Source: Dactylorhiza incarnata (taxonomy: Eukaryota > Streptophyta > Magnoliopsida > Asparagales > Orchidaceae). From it: a stretch of DNA of 64,000 bases. The stretch lies in contig JAWHQI010000079.1 in NCBI GenBank assembly GCA_033032865.1, forward strand, positions 9,800,501 through 9,864,500. Reading direction: 5' to 3'. Positions 1-12,202 of this stretch are shown here, piece by piece. The notes below the pieces were generated by a model. It saw nothing but the letters and a program-made list of their open reading frames with translations, had not been told where the DNA came from and made no database searches. The number at the start of each line of letters is the position of its first letter. The stretch's first letter is position 1. The position numbers and the translations under genes were made by a program.

Positions 1-1226
1 TAAAAAAAATAATTAATAATTACATTTATTAAAGCATTTGTATTTTTTGGGCCGTATAAGGAGTCTAAATGCAAAAAACGTTGAATATGAAAGTTGTGCA
101 TATCTGTGAGGAGCATCTCCAAATTTTTTTTGAGATTTTTATGTCATAATTTAGTATTTTTAATAATTAAAATACAGAGATATTTTAGGTTTTTGAATTA
201 ACAAAGACTCTTAATTCTGAGAAGCAAATTCTGGAAAATTCGAGGTAATGAAAAGGGCTTAGTTTTACCCTCTGTAATTCTTTGAGATTTTTTAACAATT
301 ATGTGTCATTTTGGCGATTTAATTAATATAGTCCCCTTCATTATAAAAATTCCAGGGAAATAACTGCTAGATTAAAACTTTTGAAATATTTATATACTGA
401 TTATTAGAGGATGACATAGCCCTTGAAAAAGAATCAGATTTTATTAAGAAATCCTGATATTTTTATAGATTTAAATGAGATAGAAATTACTGGTTTAATA
501 ATATCAGAGGCTTTTAACTTTGATATAAAAATATGAGCAAAATTTTGGGATGATAGTGGATCTGTTGTTTACCCACTGGAAAAGTTTGGTGATTTATCGA
601 AGGGTTAACTATTTTTGAGAAATTAATTTGTGGTCTCTTCATTATTTTAAATATTCCAGAGAGCTCCTACTTGGGGAAATGAGTTTGATAAAATTATGGA
701 AGCCTCCTTGTTTTAGTAAAAAACCTCATTCAAAAGTTGGCAATGTTTGGATTAGCAAAAGTATTTTTGGTATTTTAATATAATGGTTTATTTGAAGCGA
801 AAAATTTATCGGAGGCCAAAACAAGCTTAAAATCATTTGAGAAAATTATGGGGATTCTGTTAGGGCAAATACAACCCCAGGTTCAAGTTTCTTAAATTTC
901 AGACTCTCTTTGGTATTTGTTGAATAAAAGAGGTTTAAATCGGAAGAATTAATATCGATTGTAATACAAAAACTTGATTTGCCCTGGTGCAAATAATTGA
1001 GGTTAAAAGAGTTTGTGTTAAACCTATTACGGAGATTTAGAGTCTCAATAATTAAATCGGGTGTTTATTATAATGAGGCTTGGTATTATAATAAGCCTCG
1101 ATTGAAATCTTGTAATCTGATAATTCTCCCAAAACGGTGCAACTAAAAGTAATAATTGGATACAATCAATCAGGCGGACCCCAACTTGGTAAAATACTAA
1201 GAACTTGTCGCAGAATTGTTAACTTG

Positions 1227-1405
1227 CCTCCTTGGAATGGAGAAGTCTCCTATGAACAGAGTTGCCTCCTTGGAATGGAGAAGCCTCCTATAAACGTAGT
1301 TGCCTCCTTAGAATGGAGAAATCTTCTATGGACGGAGTTGCCTCATTGGAACAGAGAAGCTTCCTGGGAATGGAGAAAAGAACTGAACTCGCCTCCTTAA
1401 ATGGA
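1227..1405 (+). repeat. About 40-bp tandem repeat in E LTR
   Basis: The phrase TTGCCTCCTTGGAATGGAG recurs four to five times with drift at roughly 40-bp spacing. The same block is found in the 3' LTR at 58587-58740, so it is part of the LTR. A reading frame crosses it only because the unit lacks stops. Confidence 0.75.
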
Positions 1406-2670
1406 GAGGGAACTGGAAAACTGAGTTAATTCTTATTATGTTTTTATTCAGTAATTCAGTTACTTCACTACATTTCAGTAGTGCTCTTATTTCAGTTCAG
1501 TATTCTATTTACAACAGTTCATTTTAGTACTTCAATTTTTGTACTTTCCTTACAACAGCTTTCCTTTACCGCATATTAATTACTGCAATTTACTAACGAT
1601 TTCATTCTCGCACTTTTATTTCGGGTCCCGCTTAGATAAGCAGTTCATCTGGTTGAGCATTAGTTAGGGATATCTTGGAGATGATTTGCTCCTCCAAGGT
1701 TAGCCCTAAATAATAGGCTCCCTCGATTGCTACGCTCCTTGTCTAAAGTTGAGAGGTACGATCAAGCTCTACGGTCACCTGCCCAAATTATTTCGTGTCG
1801 AGTAAGACAAGCCACCGCAAACCCTGAAGGTGCCAGTTGGTTGCATTATTGAAATAATTGTAAATTGCTTGCGGTGAAAAGTAGCAGGTCGGTCATGCCC
1901 GCAAACCGATCATACCAGTATGGGATGGTTGACGACTCTAGGCAACAGGGAGAAGTGCACCCAGGGAGCTCGACTATGTTTTATGCCCCGCTGGGTCCCT
2001 CCGTTGGTTGGTCGGATAATTGTTAGAACTTGATGTCGCTCACATCCAGGAGTACACCATGATGTACGTTGAAGTCTGGGAAGTACTGTACTTCCACACC
2101 CAGAAGTGGCAGAACCAGCGCCTATCACCGACGTCCATATCGGTGAGGTCGACAGGGTTCGCTACCATGCTTGAAGAGAAGTGGTCAAACTATGTCGACA
2201 TAGGGTTGTTGCAGGTTGTGAACACCTGCGTGATTGTGCGCTAGCTAGTAGAGCTTAAATATCACTATTTAAATCATTGTTGCATTCCAGTTATTATTGT
2301 TGTGATTGTTCAGCTTCTCCTAGCTTACTACCTGTTATACATATATATACTGTTGTTACCATCGTTGCTTCGGCTATTGCTATTTATTAGAGGCTCACTC
2401 TCGCCCCCAAGACATATGGATCTTGGGGAGGAGGTGTAAATTCACTTAGTCTGTGACTAACGGTTAATGAATAACCATTCACATGAGATGGAGCGACGCA
2501 AAGTTCAAATAGTTTGTGAGAGCATACCTGCCTTAGAGCCTGCACGAGCAGACGCACCAGCATCGTCTCTGGACTTTAGAGATGTGAGCCTATAATACTT
2601 AGATGCAGCGACAGTAGAATGTAGTGGCTTAGCCCTGTTAGGGCATGATGTATAAACAGTTGGCTTCGAC

Positions 2671-2707
2671 CTGTGTGTGTGTGTGTGTGTGTGTCTATAT
2701 ATATATG
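2671..2707. repeat. (TG)n(AT)n microsatellite
   Basis: A run of TG dinucleotides is followed by AT dinucleotides. The matching place in the 3' LTR (60000-60057) has a longer and rearranged run, as expected of an unstable microsatellite. Confidence 0.9.
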
Positions 2708-2894
2708 GTTTAGTTTCTTATTTGCTTCAGCATTGCTGATCTGATGTAATGATTGACCAAAGCCTAACAAGGTGATCATTATATGCTTCGAGTGTGGGCA
2801 TGTTGCCACTTAGAAAGCATATGGTGGTTGTCTTGGGCGGTAAGGACCATCTCTGACCCAACCCAATTTCAGTTAGGGGAAGGGGGTCTTATAA

Positions 2895-2906
2895 TTGGAT
2901 CAGAGC
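2895..2906 (+). other. Primer binding site of element E (tRNA-iMet type)
   Basis: TTGGATCAGAGC differs by one missing base from the usual plant iMet primer site TTGGTATCAGAGC. It lies directly after the LTR-homologous sequence ends and sets the LTR boundary near 2894. Confidence 0.6.
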
Positions 2907-3149
2907 ATTCACGATCCGTTCATGTGGGGCAGCTTCAGAATCCTTCCTTCTCATGCTCTCTTTCTTGGTTCCGGATGAACCATGCAGCAAAAGCCTGGTG
3001 AACCCTTTAGGTAGTCATTTAAGGATTATAGGCTGCCCGTTTGCAAACCCGTACACACTCATTTACTCTCTAGTCAGTTCTATAACTTCCATTACTTTGC
3101 AAACTCCTGACTCTTCCCCTGTTACTTCTCCAAATATCTGAGTCGAGTA
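2907..3149 (+). other. E leader, no gene seen
   Basis: This untranslated leader lies between the primer site and the gag remnant. I find no extended reading frame or repeat in it. Confidence 0.5.
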
Positions 3150-3424
3150 ATGGGAGATCTACCTTGAGTGACCAGTACCACTCCATGACTCCACCACCTG
3201 CTCCTACTACTCCCTTTGTAGAGATGGAGCTGGGTTAGGCCCTCACAGCCTTGCTAGGCACATTCCAGACTGCTATTACCCAACAACAACAACTGTTCAT
3301 TCATAAGTATGACATGCTAACGACCTTCTGAGGGTTGAGACCTCCAAATTACCGAGGTTCTCAGACTTCTATGCAGACAAAATAGTGGGTAGAAAGATTC
3401 GAGGAACTGCTAGTAGGGATGAGA
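3150..3424 (+). pseudogene. E gag remnant, N-terminal part
   Basis: Reading across several stops gives fragments typical of chromovirus Gag, including a Gln run before a decayed RPPNYRGSQ-like stretch and VERFEELL. The frame is broken several times, so this is not a working gene. It is interrupted at 3425 by the Tekay-like insertion, and the Gag fold resumes at 12907. The residues expected between the two parts (about 14) are missing, so some of E was lost at the junction. Confidence 0.65.
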
Positions 3425-5405
3425 TGTAACATCCTGCCAGTACGAAGAGTATAACAGCAGGTCCGGCCGGGACCCCACGCCATACAAACCACACTAGCTA
3501 GTAGTTAAAAGGTGATAACCAGAAAAGTAACAACTAAACGAGAGTACAAAACGTAAGCGGAAGCATTAATTAAACCATTCAAATAGAACTGTCCACTATC
3601 ATAGGAATGTATCCTGAATAAGAGTTACGGCCTTAAGGCCTTACATTCATCCAATGCACAAAACTCCATAAGCATACATCGGCACGCAGGCCGGCCATAC
3701 ATGAATAACAGGAAAAGGGCTGGCCTTCGAGGGCCAACATTGCACTGGGCCATCGCCCGCTATTTCCCGCTAGGCTCACCTGCACCTGCATAAGAACATT
3801 CCACCAAGCGGTGGCAAACAAAGTAACGGTCAGCACAGCTGACCAAATTATAACGACCCCACCCCTTTTCCGGGGTGGCGGAGCTTCTACCCTGCAAGCA
3901 AGCCATACTAGCACAAGTACTAAATATAAAGAAAGTGCAAACTACACAAGGTGAGGTTTCAAGCACAATCAATCTTCTAGGTTGAGCATCAAAAGAGAGG
4001 GGAACCTAGGTATGCACATGATGTTGGTTGGGTTCACCCGAAGGTTCCCCACAACCGCCTAAGCAATCGCATGAGGCTAATCATAACATCCATTTCACAA
4101 AACACTCCACCGTAAGGGCCACAACCTTGGGTGGAAACAAGAGCTTTTGGTCGGTCTAGGTATGACACCTTCCACGACCTCTCCCATGATCACATGGCTT
4201 TCCTGAGGAAGGGACCTCTTACCGATCTGCATGGAAACGGGTTCGGTTTAGCTTTGCCCGTGCTCTAATCGTCGCGATCTATCGCACGACGCGGGTACGG
4301 CTTCGCCTCGGCCCGTAAGGGTTTAGCACTTTCAAGTGCTACACTAATTATACGCTACGCACCTAACCCCTTCACAAGGATCTAGGTTTCACGAATACTC
4401 AACAAGGGAGGTGCAACACGCTCCGCATCAATTTCGTGGTGAAGGTTTGCCTTCAACCAATCTCAAAGCATGGGGCTTTCGTTATCATCTTCACAAGACG
4501 CCTATACTTATTTCCCGCACTGCTATAGATGATTTCACGGAGTCATTCTCCGGCACGCATTCTAGGCCTAACCTAAATGCAACGTCGCAAATCAAGCATC
4601 ACCGATTCGGGCTCACGGCCACGAATAGGCTTCACACAAAATGCCTAAATCCGCACGACTACCGGATTTTCTACATGCAATAATGCCGGGGACGGACACA
4701 ATCTACCCGGAGTTCCGAAGAACTTGAGGAAATCCTACACATCACCCATTTGGTGAAAGGGATTCCTCATGCAAGCATAGAAAGAGGAATGAAAGGACAA
4801 ATACAAGTCCAAAGTTCGGGAGGAAGAATTGTTACCCTAGACGCGTTCTTTTTCTCCATAGATCCGAGATTCTACAAGGAGAGAAACGACCGCACCGGGC
4901 TGCACTCTCCAAATCTGGAAACGGCTCGCGAAACAGAGCTCCGGAGCTCCGTCAATGGCGGGATCTACCTTCTTCTTCCTTGGCTCCTCCTTCTTTCTCT
5001 AGGGTTTGGAGAGAGAATGGCTTAGAGAATATGAGGGTTTAACCCCCTCTCATCAGCCCTAAAGGTCTCCCGCAACTAAACCTAGCCGTTGGATCAATTT
5101 CCAAAAGATTTGGACGGTCCGATCTTCTTCTCCGCTCAAAATCGCGGAACAGAATAAACAGGGCGCACGATCGCTGGCGCACGATCACTGGTCGTGCGCG
5201 AAGAGGGAAATGGTCGTGCGCACTGTCCGAGACAGAACTCGATTCTCTTCTGAATTAACGCACGATCGCTGGCGCACGATCACTGGTCGTGCGCGAAGAG
5301 GGAAATGGTCGTGCGCTAAGAGCAGAAAGGGAAGATTTAGCCTGCTTCAAGTGCAGCACTACCACTCCGCCTACTTCGCTGAACCACGATTTTTGGGGTG
5401 TTACA
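3425..5405 (-). mobile_element. Tekay-like element, 3' LTR
   Basis: In element orientation it starts TGTAACACCCC and ends GGATGTTACA, giving terminal inverted TGTAACA/TGTTACA. It has the same length as the copy at 10158-12138. It carries a cluster of GCGCACGA/TCGTGCGC motifs near its U3 end (5163-5317). I could not find a convincing TATA box. Confidence 0.95.
5163..5317. repeat. Palindromic GCGCACGA motif cluster, Tekay 3' LTR
   Basis: GCGCACGATC, GCTGGCGCACG, CACTGGTCGTGCGC and AATGGTCGTGCGC occur twice as a near-identical block of about 60 bp (from 5163 and from about 5260). Forward and reverse-complement arms alternate, so hairpins are possible. The same arms fill the solo LTR at 19244-19602, which belongs to a different element. 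Confidence 0.85.
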
Positions 5406-5424
5406 ACTCCACCCCCCTTAAAAG
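5406..5424 (-). other. Polypurine tract of Tekay-like element
   Basis: The complement reads CTTTTAAGGGGGGTGGAGT immediately upstream of the 3' LTR, a typical plus-strand primer tract. The same sequence recurs at 12139-12157 beside the other LTR. Confidence 0.8.
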
Positions 5425-5469
5425 AATTTCGTCCCGAAATTTATAAAACAGAAATAGCAAGAAATTCAG

Positions 5470-7098
5470 CTATAAATTACCTGAGAGAAATAGCTCGGGG
5501 TACTCCGCAAGCATCGCTTGCTCTCTCTCCCAAGAGAGCTCCTCTCGGCCGCAATTATCCCATCAGACTTTTACCATCCGAATGGACTTGTTCCGCAGCT
5601 GCTTTACTTCGGTATCTTCGATGCGTAAGGGCTTGACCTTCGTCGACAACCCACTATCAACCGGAACTTTGCCGACCGCAACGATATGAGTAGGCTCTTG
5701 CACTGCCTTCCTCAACACTGAAATGTGAAACACGTCGTGCAGACCGCTCAGCTCTGCAGATAGTGCATGCCGATAAGCCGCATCACCAACACGCTCCACG
5801 ATCTCAAACGGTCCTAAGTACCTTGGACTGAGCTTTTTCAAGCGTCGGATCCTTGATACCCCTTTGCACGGTTTGATCTTCAAGTAAACCCGGTCACCGA
5901 CGACAAACTCTAGGTTCCTATGCTTGGCATTGAAATACTTTGCTTGCCTATCCTGGGCAACCAATAGCCTTTCACGTATAGTCCGGATCATCGAAGTTGC
6001 TTCTTCAACATCCTTTCGCTTCAATAGCTTAGTATCGCCCGTTTCCGCCCAAGACAACGGCGTACGACACTTCTTACCATAGAGGGCTTCGAAGGGAGCC
6101 ATCTTTATACTGGCTTGATAGCTATTATTGTAGGCGAACTCGATCATGTAGAGATGATCTTCCCACCTCTTTCCAAAATCTAGAGCGCACATTCGGAGCA
6201 TATCCTCCATAGTCCTGTTGGTTCTCTCGGTCTGTCCATCCGTTTGCGGGTGGAAGGCCGTGCTGAACTTCAATTTCGTGCCCAACAGTTCATGGATAAG
6301 CCTCCAATCTTTCGATGTGAAACGCCCATCACGATCGCTGACGATGCTACGAGGGATACCGTGCAGTCTCACAATACTATCAACATAGAGCTTTGCTAGC
6401 TTCTCTACAGAATCATCCTTCCGGTTCGGAATGAAGTGTGATACCTTTGTTAAACGGTCCACGATCACCCAGACGGCGTCGTTTCCATGTTGCGATCTCG
6501 GCAATCCGTGCACGAAATCCATCGAAATATCATCAAACTTCCATTCCGGAATCGGCAGGGACTTCAGAAACCCACCGGGACGTTGACATTCCGCTTTCAC
6601 CAACGCGCAAGTATGACACTTGGCCACGTAAAGGGCAATGTCTTTCTTCATACCCGGCCACCAGAAAAGCTTCTTCATATCCATAAACATTTTAGTGCTC
6701 CCCGGGTGGATTGAGTACTTGGTATGATGAGCCTCGTACATCAACTCTGCCCGTAGAGTGCCAACGTTTGGGATGCACAACCTTTCCTGTTTCCACATAA
6801 GGTCGTCTTCGAAGGAGAAATCAGCGTTTAACCCCTAAACGGTTTCCGCCTTATAGCGTTTCATGCTCTCGTCCAGCTCCAATGCTTGTCGAACTTGGTC
6901 GGCAAGGTCGTATTGAACCTCCGTCCAGTTCAAGCATGCTGAAGTAGACGTTCTCCTATCAATGCAAATGATCTCCATTTCTTCCAGCTCGCGGATTAGA
7001 CGCTCATCGTGCATCAAAATCCAATTTGCTTGAGCGGGAGCCCGACGACTCAGCGCGTCCGCTACTACGTTTCCCTTACCGGGAGTATAATTATGTCG
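5470..7098 (-). pseudogene. Tekay pol, RNase H end plus integrase and chromodomain (broken)
   Basis: The frame downstream of a frameshift near 7091-7098 starts in the linker [15 protein letters not shown] after RNase H. A TAG at 6835-6837 breaks it, and it then reads an integrase: an HHCC zinc region with CHTC, catalytic Asp in SMDFVHG and VSDRDGRF, and Glu in QTERTNRTME. The C-terminal part has LHDVFHISVLRKA and a chromodomain-like end, which in chromoviruses directs insertion to heterochromatin. A TGA at 5563-5565 cuts off the last residues; the matching sequence in the 12.2-kb copy stays open to 12203. The TGA arises at a CCGG in the other copy, consistent with deamination of methylated cytosines. 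Confidence 0.9.
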
Positions 7099-8854
7099 AA
7101 GGTGTAGTCCCCAAGGAACTCCATCCACCTCCTTTGACGCATATTCAACTCCCTTTGATCCAGCAAGTACTTGAGGCTCTTGTGGTCGGTAAAGATATCG
7201 ATCTTCACGCCATATAAATAATGCCTCCAAAGCTTAAGAGCAAATACCACGGCCGCTAGCTCCAAATCATGGACCGGGTAATTCCTCTCATGAACCTTCA
7301 GTTGCCGGGAGTCGTAGGCAATTACCTTCCCAAACTGCACTAGGACACAACCCAAACCACTTCCTGAGGTGTAGCTATAAATTTCGTAGCCTTCCGTACC
7401 TTGTGGCGAGCATTGAATGGGCGCCGTGGTCAGACGGCTCTTCAGTTCTTCAAAAGCTCGTGCGCACTCGGGCGACCAAACGAACTTATGATCCTTCCTA
7501 GTCAGTTTTGTGAGAGGAAGTGCGATCCTCGAGAAGTTTTCGACAAAGCGCCTATAATAGCCGGCAAGTCCTAAGAAACTTCGGACTTCCGCTACGTTTT
7601 TCAACAAAGGCCACGCTCGGATCGCTTCTATCTTCGACGGATCAACTGCAATTCCTTCTCCACTAACGACATGACCAAGGAATGCTACTGACGGTAGCCA
7701 AAACTCGCACTTGGAGAATTTGGCATATAGCTGACTCCTCCTCAAGGTGCTCAGAACTGCGTGCAGATGCCCTACATGCTCCTCTTCCGACTGAGAGTAT
7801 ACCAAAATGTCGTCGATGAAGACGATCACAAATTGATCCAAATACTCACGGAACGTCCTGTTCATTAAGTCCATGAATACCGACGGTGCATTGGACAGAC
7901 CGAACGGCATCACCGTGAACTCATAGTGCCCAAAACGGGTACTGAACGCTGTTTTTGGAATGTCACATTCCCTTATCCGCAGTTGGTAATAGCCGGACCT
8001 TAGGTTCAGCTTGGAGTAAACCGTCGACCCCACCAGTTGGTCGAATAGATCATCGATTCTTGGAATCGGATATCGGTTCTTCTCGGTCAACTTGTTCAGC
8101 TCTCGATAATCAATACATAGACGCAAGCTCCCGTCCTTCTTTTTCACAAAGAGGACCGGTGCACTCCAAGGCGATGAACTTGGACGTACGTAGCCTTGCT
8201 CTAGCAGCTCTTGCAATTGAACCTTCAGCTCTGCCAATTCCTTTGGCGCTATCCGGTACGGTGAGCGGGCCACAGGTTTGGCACCTGGCACCAACTCGAT
8301 ACAGAAATCGATCTCCCGCTGAGGCGGAGCCCCAGGGAGTTCGTTAGGAAACACGTCGGCGTACTCCGCTACAACTGGGACATCACATAACCTGGGCATT
8401 GGCTCTGAAGTCTCCAACAAGGTGAAGAACAACTCGGCGCCTTTTCTCACCGCCTTAACCACCTGGAGAGCAGACATCAGCGTCTTGCTCGCTCCTCGCA
8501 TACCGGCGAACATGGTTTCTCCTTCGGTGTTCCTTCCCAGAGTGATCTCCTTTGTATTGCAATCTAAGCATGCCCGCTGCTCCGAGAGCCAGTCCATGCC
8601 GAAGATCACATCAAATTCAGCTAACGGTAATAACGACGCTTCCAAGTCGAAATCCTGACTTCCGATCCGCACCTTCACACGGCTCTTCCTATCCGCACTC
8701 ATTCGAGATCCATTGGGTAGCACTACTTCCAATCTATCCTCTACGAAGGTAGACGGCACTCCGATTCGCACAACGAAGTCCTCGGACAGAAAAGAGTGCG
8801 ATGCACCCGTATCAAATAGAGCTCTCGCCGGATAGTTGAAAATTAGGACTAAAC
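7065..8854 (-). pseudogene. Tekay pol, protease-RT-RNase H part (frameshifted at its end)
   Basis: Order of domains from the N terminus: aspartic protease (FDTGASHSF, about residues 15-25), reverse transcriptase with [28 protein letters not shown] and the catalytic FIDD motif ([13 protein letters not shown]), then RNase H with a damaged start ([13 protein letters not shown], where a conserved Asp is expected) and [11 protein letters not shown]. The frame leaves the true path near 7091-7098 and stops at 7065. The upstream 83 bp (8855-8937) look like an intron; without splicing this frame has no gag attached. It copies element RNA into DNA in the virus-like particle. As it stands it cannot give a complete Pol. 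Confidence 0.9.
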
Positions 8855-8937
8855 CTAATTGCACACAAATAAAGCATATAGTCGTACCACAGTATGAATT
8901 ATATATATAGCTGAAAAAGCTAACTTCTAATTCGTAC
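8855..8937 (-). other. Candidate 83-bp intron between gag and pol (Tekay)
   Basis: On the minus strand the segment begins CAG|GTACGAATT (8937) and ends TGCAATTAG|GTTT (8855), is visibly richer in A/T than its surroundings, and has in-frame stops. Its length is not a multiple of three. Removing it joins the Gag end (VVTG) to the protease start ([14 protein letters not shown]) in frame, which is how related elements read gag-pol as one frame. Splicing is inferred from these signals alone. The alternative is decay by insertion. Confidence 0.45.
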
Positions 8938-9931
8938 CTGTGACGACATCAGTTTGTCGTATAGCTTCTTGTTGGCCAAGCGAATAGACTCTCGGCTGAG
9001 TCGGAATGTGCTGGGAAGCCGAAGACTCCGCAACTTTACCCTTTTCGGCAGCACGAGCATAAACCACCGCTCGATTACCAGCCTTCGGGGGACCACTTCG
9101 ACACACCGCAGCTTTGTGTCCCACCTTCCCGCAGGTGAAACACGTAATAGGAGTCCGCGCGGTCGTGGCTCCCGAAACATTTGAAGGAGCTGGTTCCGCC
9201 TGTTTGAACTTCCTTTTGTTCCTTCTGAAATCCGACTTGGACTGAGAGGCCGGCGCATGAAACTCAGGTTTCTTTACAACACCCCTTGCTTGTACCCTCT
9301 TCATGTCCAACTCCAAAGATCTGGCAGTTTTCACCATCACTTGGAAGCCAAACGTCATAGGGCCTGCAAGGAGCAGCCTCAACTCGTCCCGAAGCCCTTC
9401 ATAGAACTTATGCAGCTCCTGCTCTTCCCACCACAGCACAGCCTCTCCATCAAGAAGGAAAGTGGCTAAGGTGACCATCATGGCTTCGTCCGTCGCTGTC
9501 GCCCTCAGAGTTCTTCTAACTCTTGACAACCAGTCTTCTGCCTCCGTTGGGGACTCAGATCCCGAGAAGGTAGGAGGATTAAAGCTCAGGAAATGCTTTA
9601 ATTGCTGGTCACGCGCTCGCCCCGCAACTACTTGCGCAACTTGAGGTTCCACCCTCGGCGCTACCGCAGGTTCTACTGCAGCTACAGGCACAGGGGCCTC
9701 CACCCTTGGTTCCGCCGTAGGTTCCACTGCAGCAACAGCCTCAAGGGCCACATCCGGAGTAGGAGTAACAGGCTGGACCAGCCTTTGGGGTTGAGCGTTG
9801 ATCATCGCGAAGACCGCTTCTGCGACTAATTTGATCATTTCAGCAGAAGGAGTGGTCGCTGGCACTTCAGCCGACCCACTACTTTCAGCGGTGTTACGGG
9901 GTCGAGACTGCCCCGCAGCACTTCTAGTCAC
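8927..9931 (-). CDS. Tekay Gag (CCHC zinc-knuckle protein)
   Basis: About 334 residues. The N-terminal third has repeated Ala/Val/Glu/Pro segments ([19 protein letters not shown]), then a capsid-like helical region ([21 protein letters not shown]) and a CCHC zinc knuckle [14 protein letters not shown] near residue 265 for RNA packaging. The capsid region looks shortened: between [20 protein letters not shown] the usual spacer is missing. There is no ATG; the frame opens at GTG (9931) right after an in-frame TAG and an acceptor-like TTATAG, so either the start codon was lost or an upstream exon supplies it. It ends at TAG 8927-8929, inside the putative intron. Confidence 0.8.
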   Translation of the reverse strand: MTRSAAGQSRPRNTAESSGSAEVPATTPSAEMIKLVAEAVFAMINAQPQRLVQPVTPTPDVALEAVAAVEPTAEPRVEAPVPVAAVEPAVAPRVEPQVAQVVAGRARDQQLKHFLSFNPPTFSGSESPTEAEDWLSRVRRTLRATATDEAMMVTLATFLLDGEAVLWWEEQELHKFYEGLRDELRLLLAGPMTFGFQVMVKTARSLELDMKRVQARGVVKKPEFHAPASQSKSDFRRNKRKFKQAEPAPSNVSGATTARTPITCFTCGKVGHKAAVCRSGPPKAGNRAVVYARAAEKGKVAESSASQHIPTQPRVYSLGQQEAIRQTDVVTGTN

Positions 9932-9982
9932 CTATAATCATGCAAAGCACAATTTAGTGACCCAAAACATATCAAACATCAA

Positions 9983-10060
9983 TCATGGAACGCTCAGGTT
10001 CCGCAAACAAGTATGTTTTCTTTTCATTCCTAAGTGGACATTCTTATTAGTTTTTGTCAT
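9983..10060 (-). CDS. Small leader ORF in Tekay element (25 aa)
   Basis: An ATG in context CACCTAAAATGACAAA opens a 25-residue basic peptide frame ending at 9983, between the primer site and gag. The same ATG context, CCCTAAAATGACAAA, appears in the leader of the related element G at 63974, so this leader segment is conserved. Coding is unproven; it may be a regulatory upstream ORF or a first exon. Confidence 0.3.
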   Translation of the reverse strand: MTKTNKNVHLGMKRKHTCLRNLSVP

Positions 10061-10141
10061 TTTAGGTGAATGCACAACCCGTGCGCACCACCCCTTAAAA
10101 GGAATTCGTCCCGAATTCGCTGAACTACGGATCGACGCCTT

Positions 10142-10157
10142 AAGTCCGATACCAAAT
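10142..10157 (-). other. Primer binding site region, Tekay-like element
   Basis: Directly after the 5' LTR the minus strand reads ATTTGGTATCGGACTT, which resembles the iMet site TTGGTATCAGAGC with mismatches. Element G has TTTGGTATCATACTTT at the same place. Confidence 0.6.
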
Positions 10158-12138
10158 TGTAACATCCTGCCAGTACGAAGAGTATAACAGCAGGTCCGGC
10201 CGGGACCCCACGCCATACAAACCACACTAGCTAGGAGTTAAAAGGTGATAACCAGAAAAGTAACAACTAAACGAGAGTACAAAACGTAAGCGGAAGCATT
10301 AATTAAACCATTCAAATAGAACTGTCCACTATCATAGGAATGTATCCTGAATAAGAGTTACGGCCTTAAGGCCTTACATTCATCCAATGCACAAAACTCC
10401 ATAAGCATACATCGGCACGCAGGCCGGCCATACATGAATAACAGGAAAAAGGCTGGCCTTCGAGGGCCAACATTGCAAAGGGCCATCGCCCGCTATTTCC
10501 CGCTAGGCTCACCTGCACCTGCATAAGAACATTCAACCAAGCGGTGGCAAACAAAGTAACGGTCAGCACAGCTGACCAAATTATAACGACCCCACCCCTT
10601 TTCCGGGGTGGCGGAGCTTCTACCCTGCAAGCAAGCCATACTAGCACAAGTACTAAATATAAAGAAAGTGCAAAATACACAAGGTGAGGTTTCAAGCACA
10701 ATCAATCTTCTAGGTTGAGCATCAAAAGAGAGGGGAACCTAGGTATGCACATGATGTTGGTTGGGTTCACCCGAAGGTTCCCCACAACCGCCTAAGCAAT
10801 CGCATGAGGCTAATCATAACATCCATTTCACAAAACACTCCACCGTAAGGGCCACAACCTTGGGTGGAAACAAGAGCTTTTGGTCGGTCTAGGTATGACA
10901 CCTTCCATGACCTCTCCCATGATCACACGGCTTTCCTGAGGAAGGGACCTCTTACCGATCTGCATGGAAACGGGTTCGGTTTAGCTTTGCCCGTGCTCTA
11001 ATCGTCGCAATCTATCGCACGACGCGGGTACGGCTTCGCCTCGGCCCGTAAGGGTTTAGCACTTTCAAGTGCTACACTAATTATACGCTACACACCTAAC
11101 CCCTTCACAAGGATCTAGGTTTCACGAATACTCAACAAGGGAGGTGCAACACGCTCCGCATCAATTTCGTGGTGAAGGTTTGCCTTCAACCAATCTCAAA
11201 GCATGGGGCTTTCGTTAGCATCTTCACAAGACGCCTATACTTATTTCCCGCACTGCTATAGATGATTTCACGGAGTCATTCTCCAGCACGCATTCTAGGC
11301 TTAACCTAAATGCAACGTCGCAAATCAAGCATCACCGATTCGGGCTCACGGCCACGAATAGGCTTCACACAAAATGCCTAAATCTGCACGACTACTGGAT
11401 TTTCTACATGCAATAATGCCGGGGACGGACACAATCTACCCGGAGTTCCGAAGAACTTGAGGAAATCCTACACATCACCCATTTGGTGAAAGGGATTCCG
11501 CATGCAAGCATAGAAAGAGGAATGAAAGGACAAATACAAGTCCAAAGTTCGGGAGGAAGAATCGTTACCCTAGACGCGTTCTTTTTCTCCATAGATCCGA
11601 GATTCTACACGGAGAGAAACGACCGCACTGGGCTGCACTCTCCAAATCTGGAAACGGCTCGCGAAACGGAGCTCCGGAGCTCCGTCAATGGCGGGATCTA
11701 CCTTCTTCTTCCTTGGCTCCTCCTTTTTTCTCTAGGGTTTGGAGAGAGAATGGCTTAGAGAATATGAGGGTTTAACCCCCTCTCATCAGCCCTAAAGGTC
11801 TCCCGCAACTAAACCTAGCCGTTGGATCAATTTCCAAAAGATTTGGACGGTCCGATCTTCTTCTCCGCTCAAAATCGCGGAACAGAATAAACAGGGCGCA
11901 CGATCGCTGGCGCACGATCACTGGTCGTGCGCGAAGAGGGAAATGGTCGTGCGCACTGTCCGAGACAGAACTCGATTCTCTTCTGAATTAACGCACGATC
12001 GCTGGCGCACGATCACTGGTCGTGCGCGAAGAGGGAAATGGTCGTGCGCTAAGAGCAGAAAGGGAAGATTTAGCCTGCTTCAAGTGCAGCACTACCACTC
12101 CACCTACTTCGCTGAACCACGATTTTTGGGGTGTTACA
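10158..12138 (-). mobile_element. Tekay-like element, 5' LTR (shared by the second copy)
   Basis: 1981 bp, the same length and termini as 3425-5405. It acts as the 5' LTR of the complete internal region on its left and as the 3' LTR of the truncated copy on its right. Differences from the other LTR are mostly transitions. Confidence 0.95.
11896..12049. repeat. Palindromic GCGCACGA motif cluster, Tekay 5' LTR
   Basis: This is the counterpart of 5163-5317, with the same two blocks of GCGCACGATC and TGGTCGTGCGC arms. Despite being CpG-rich, the motifs I compared are unchanged between the two LTRs. Confidence 0.85.
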
Positions 12139-12202
12139 ACTCCACCCCCCTTAAAAGAATTTCGTCCCGAAATTTATAAAACAGAAATAGCAAGAAATTC
12201 AG

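Larger units (their letters stand above)
1..2894 (+). mobile_element. Gypsy element E, 5' LTR (3' part, cut by window edge)
   Basis: This stretch is collinear with 57541-60237 near the other end of the window, sharing the 40-bp tandem block, the GT/AT microsatellite and the final purine-rich run. It is followed at 2895 by a primer-binding-site-like TTGGATCAGAGC and then by decayed gag, so I read it as the R/U5 part of the 5' LTR of element E, with its 5' end outside the window. Relative to the right copy it has small indels, for example extra sequence around 1080-1175. The short ORFs here overlap repeats and are not genes. Confidence 0.75.

Noticed and set aside
1137..1400. 87-codon frame over repeats
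   Set aside because: It is carried by the 40-bp LTR tandem repeat, and its start is GTG.
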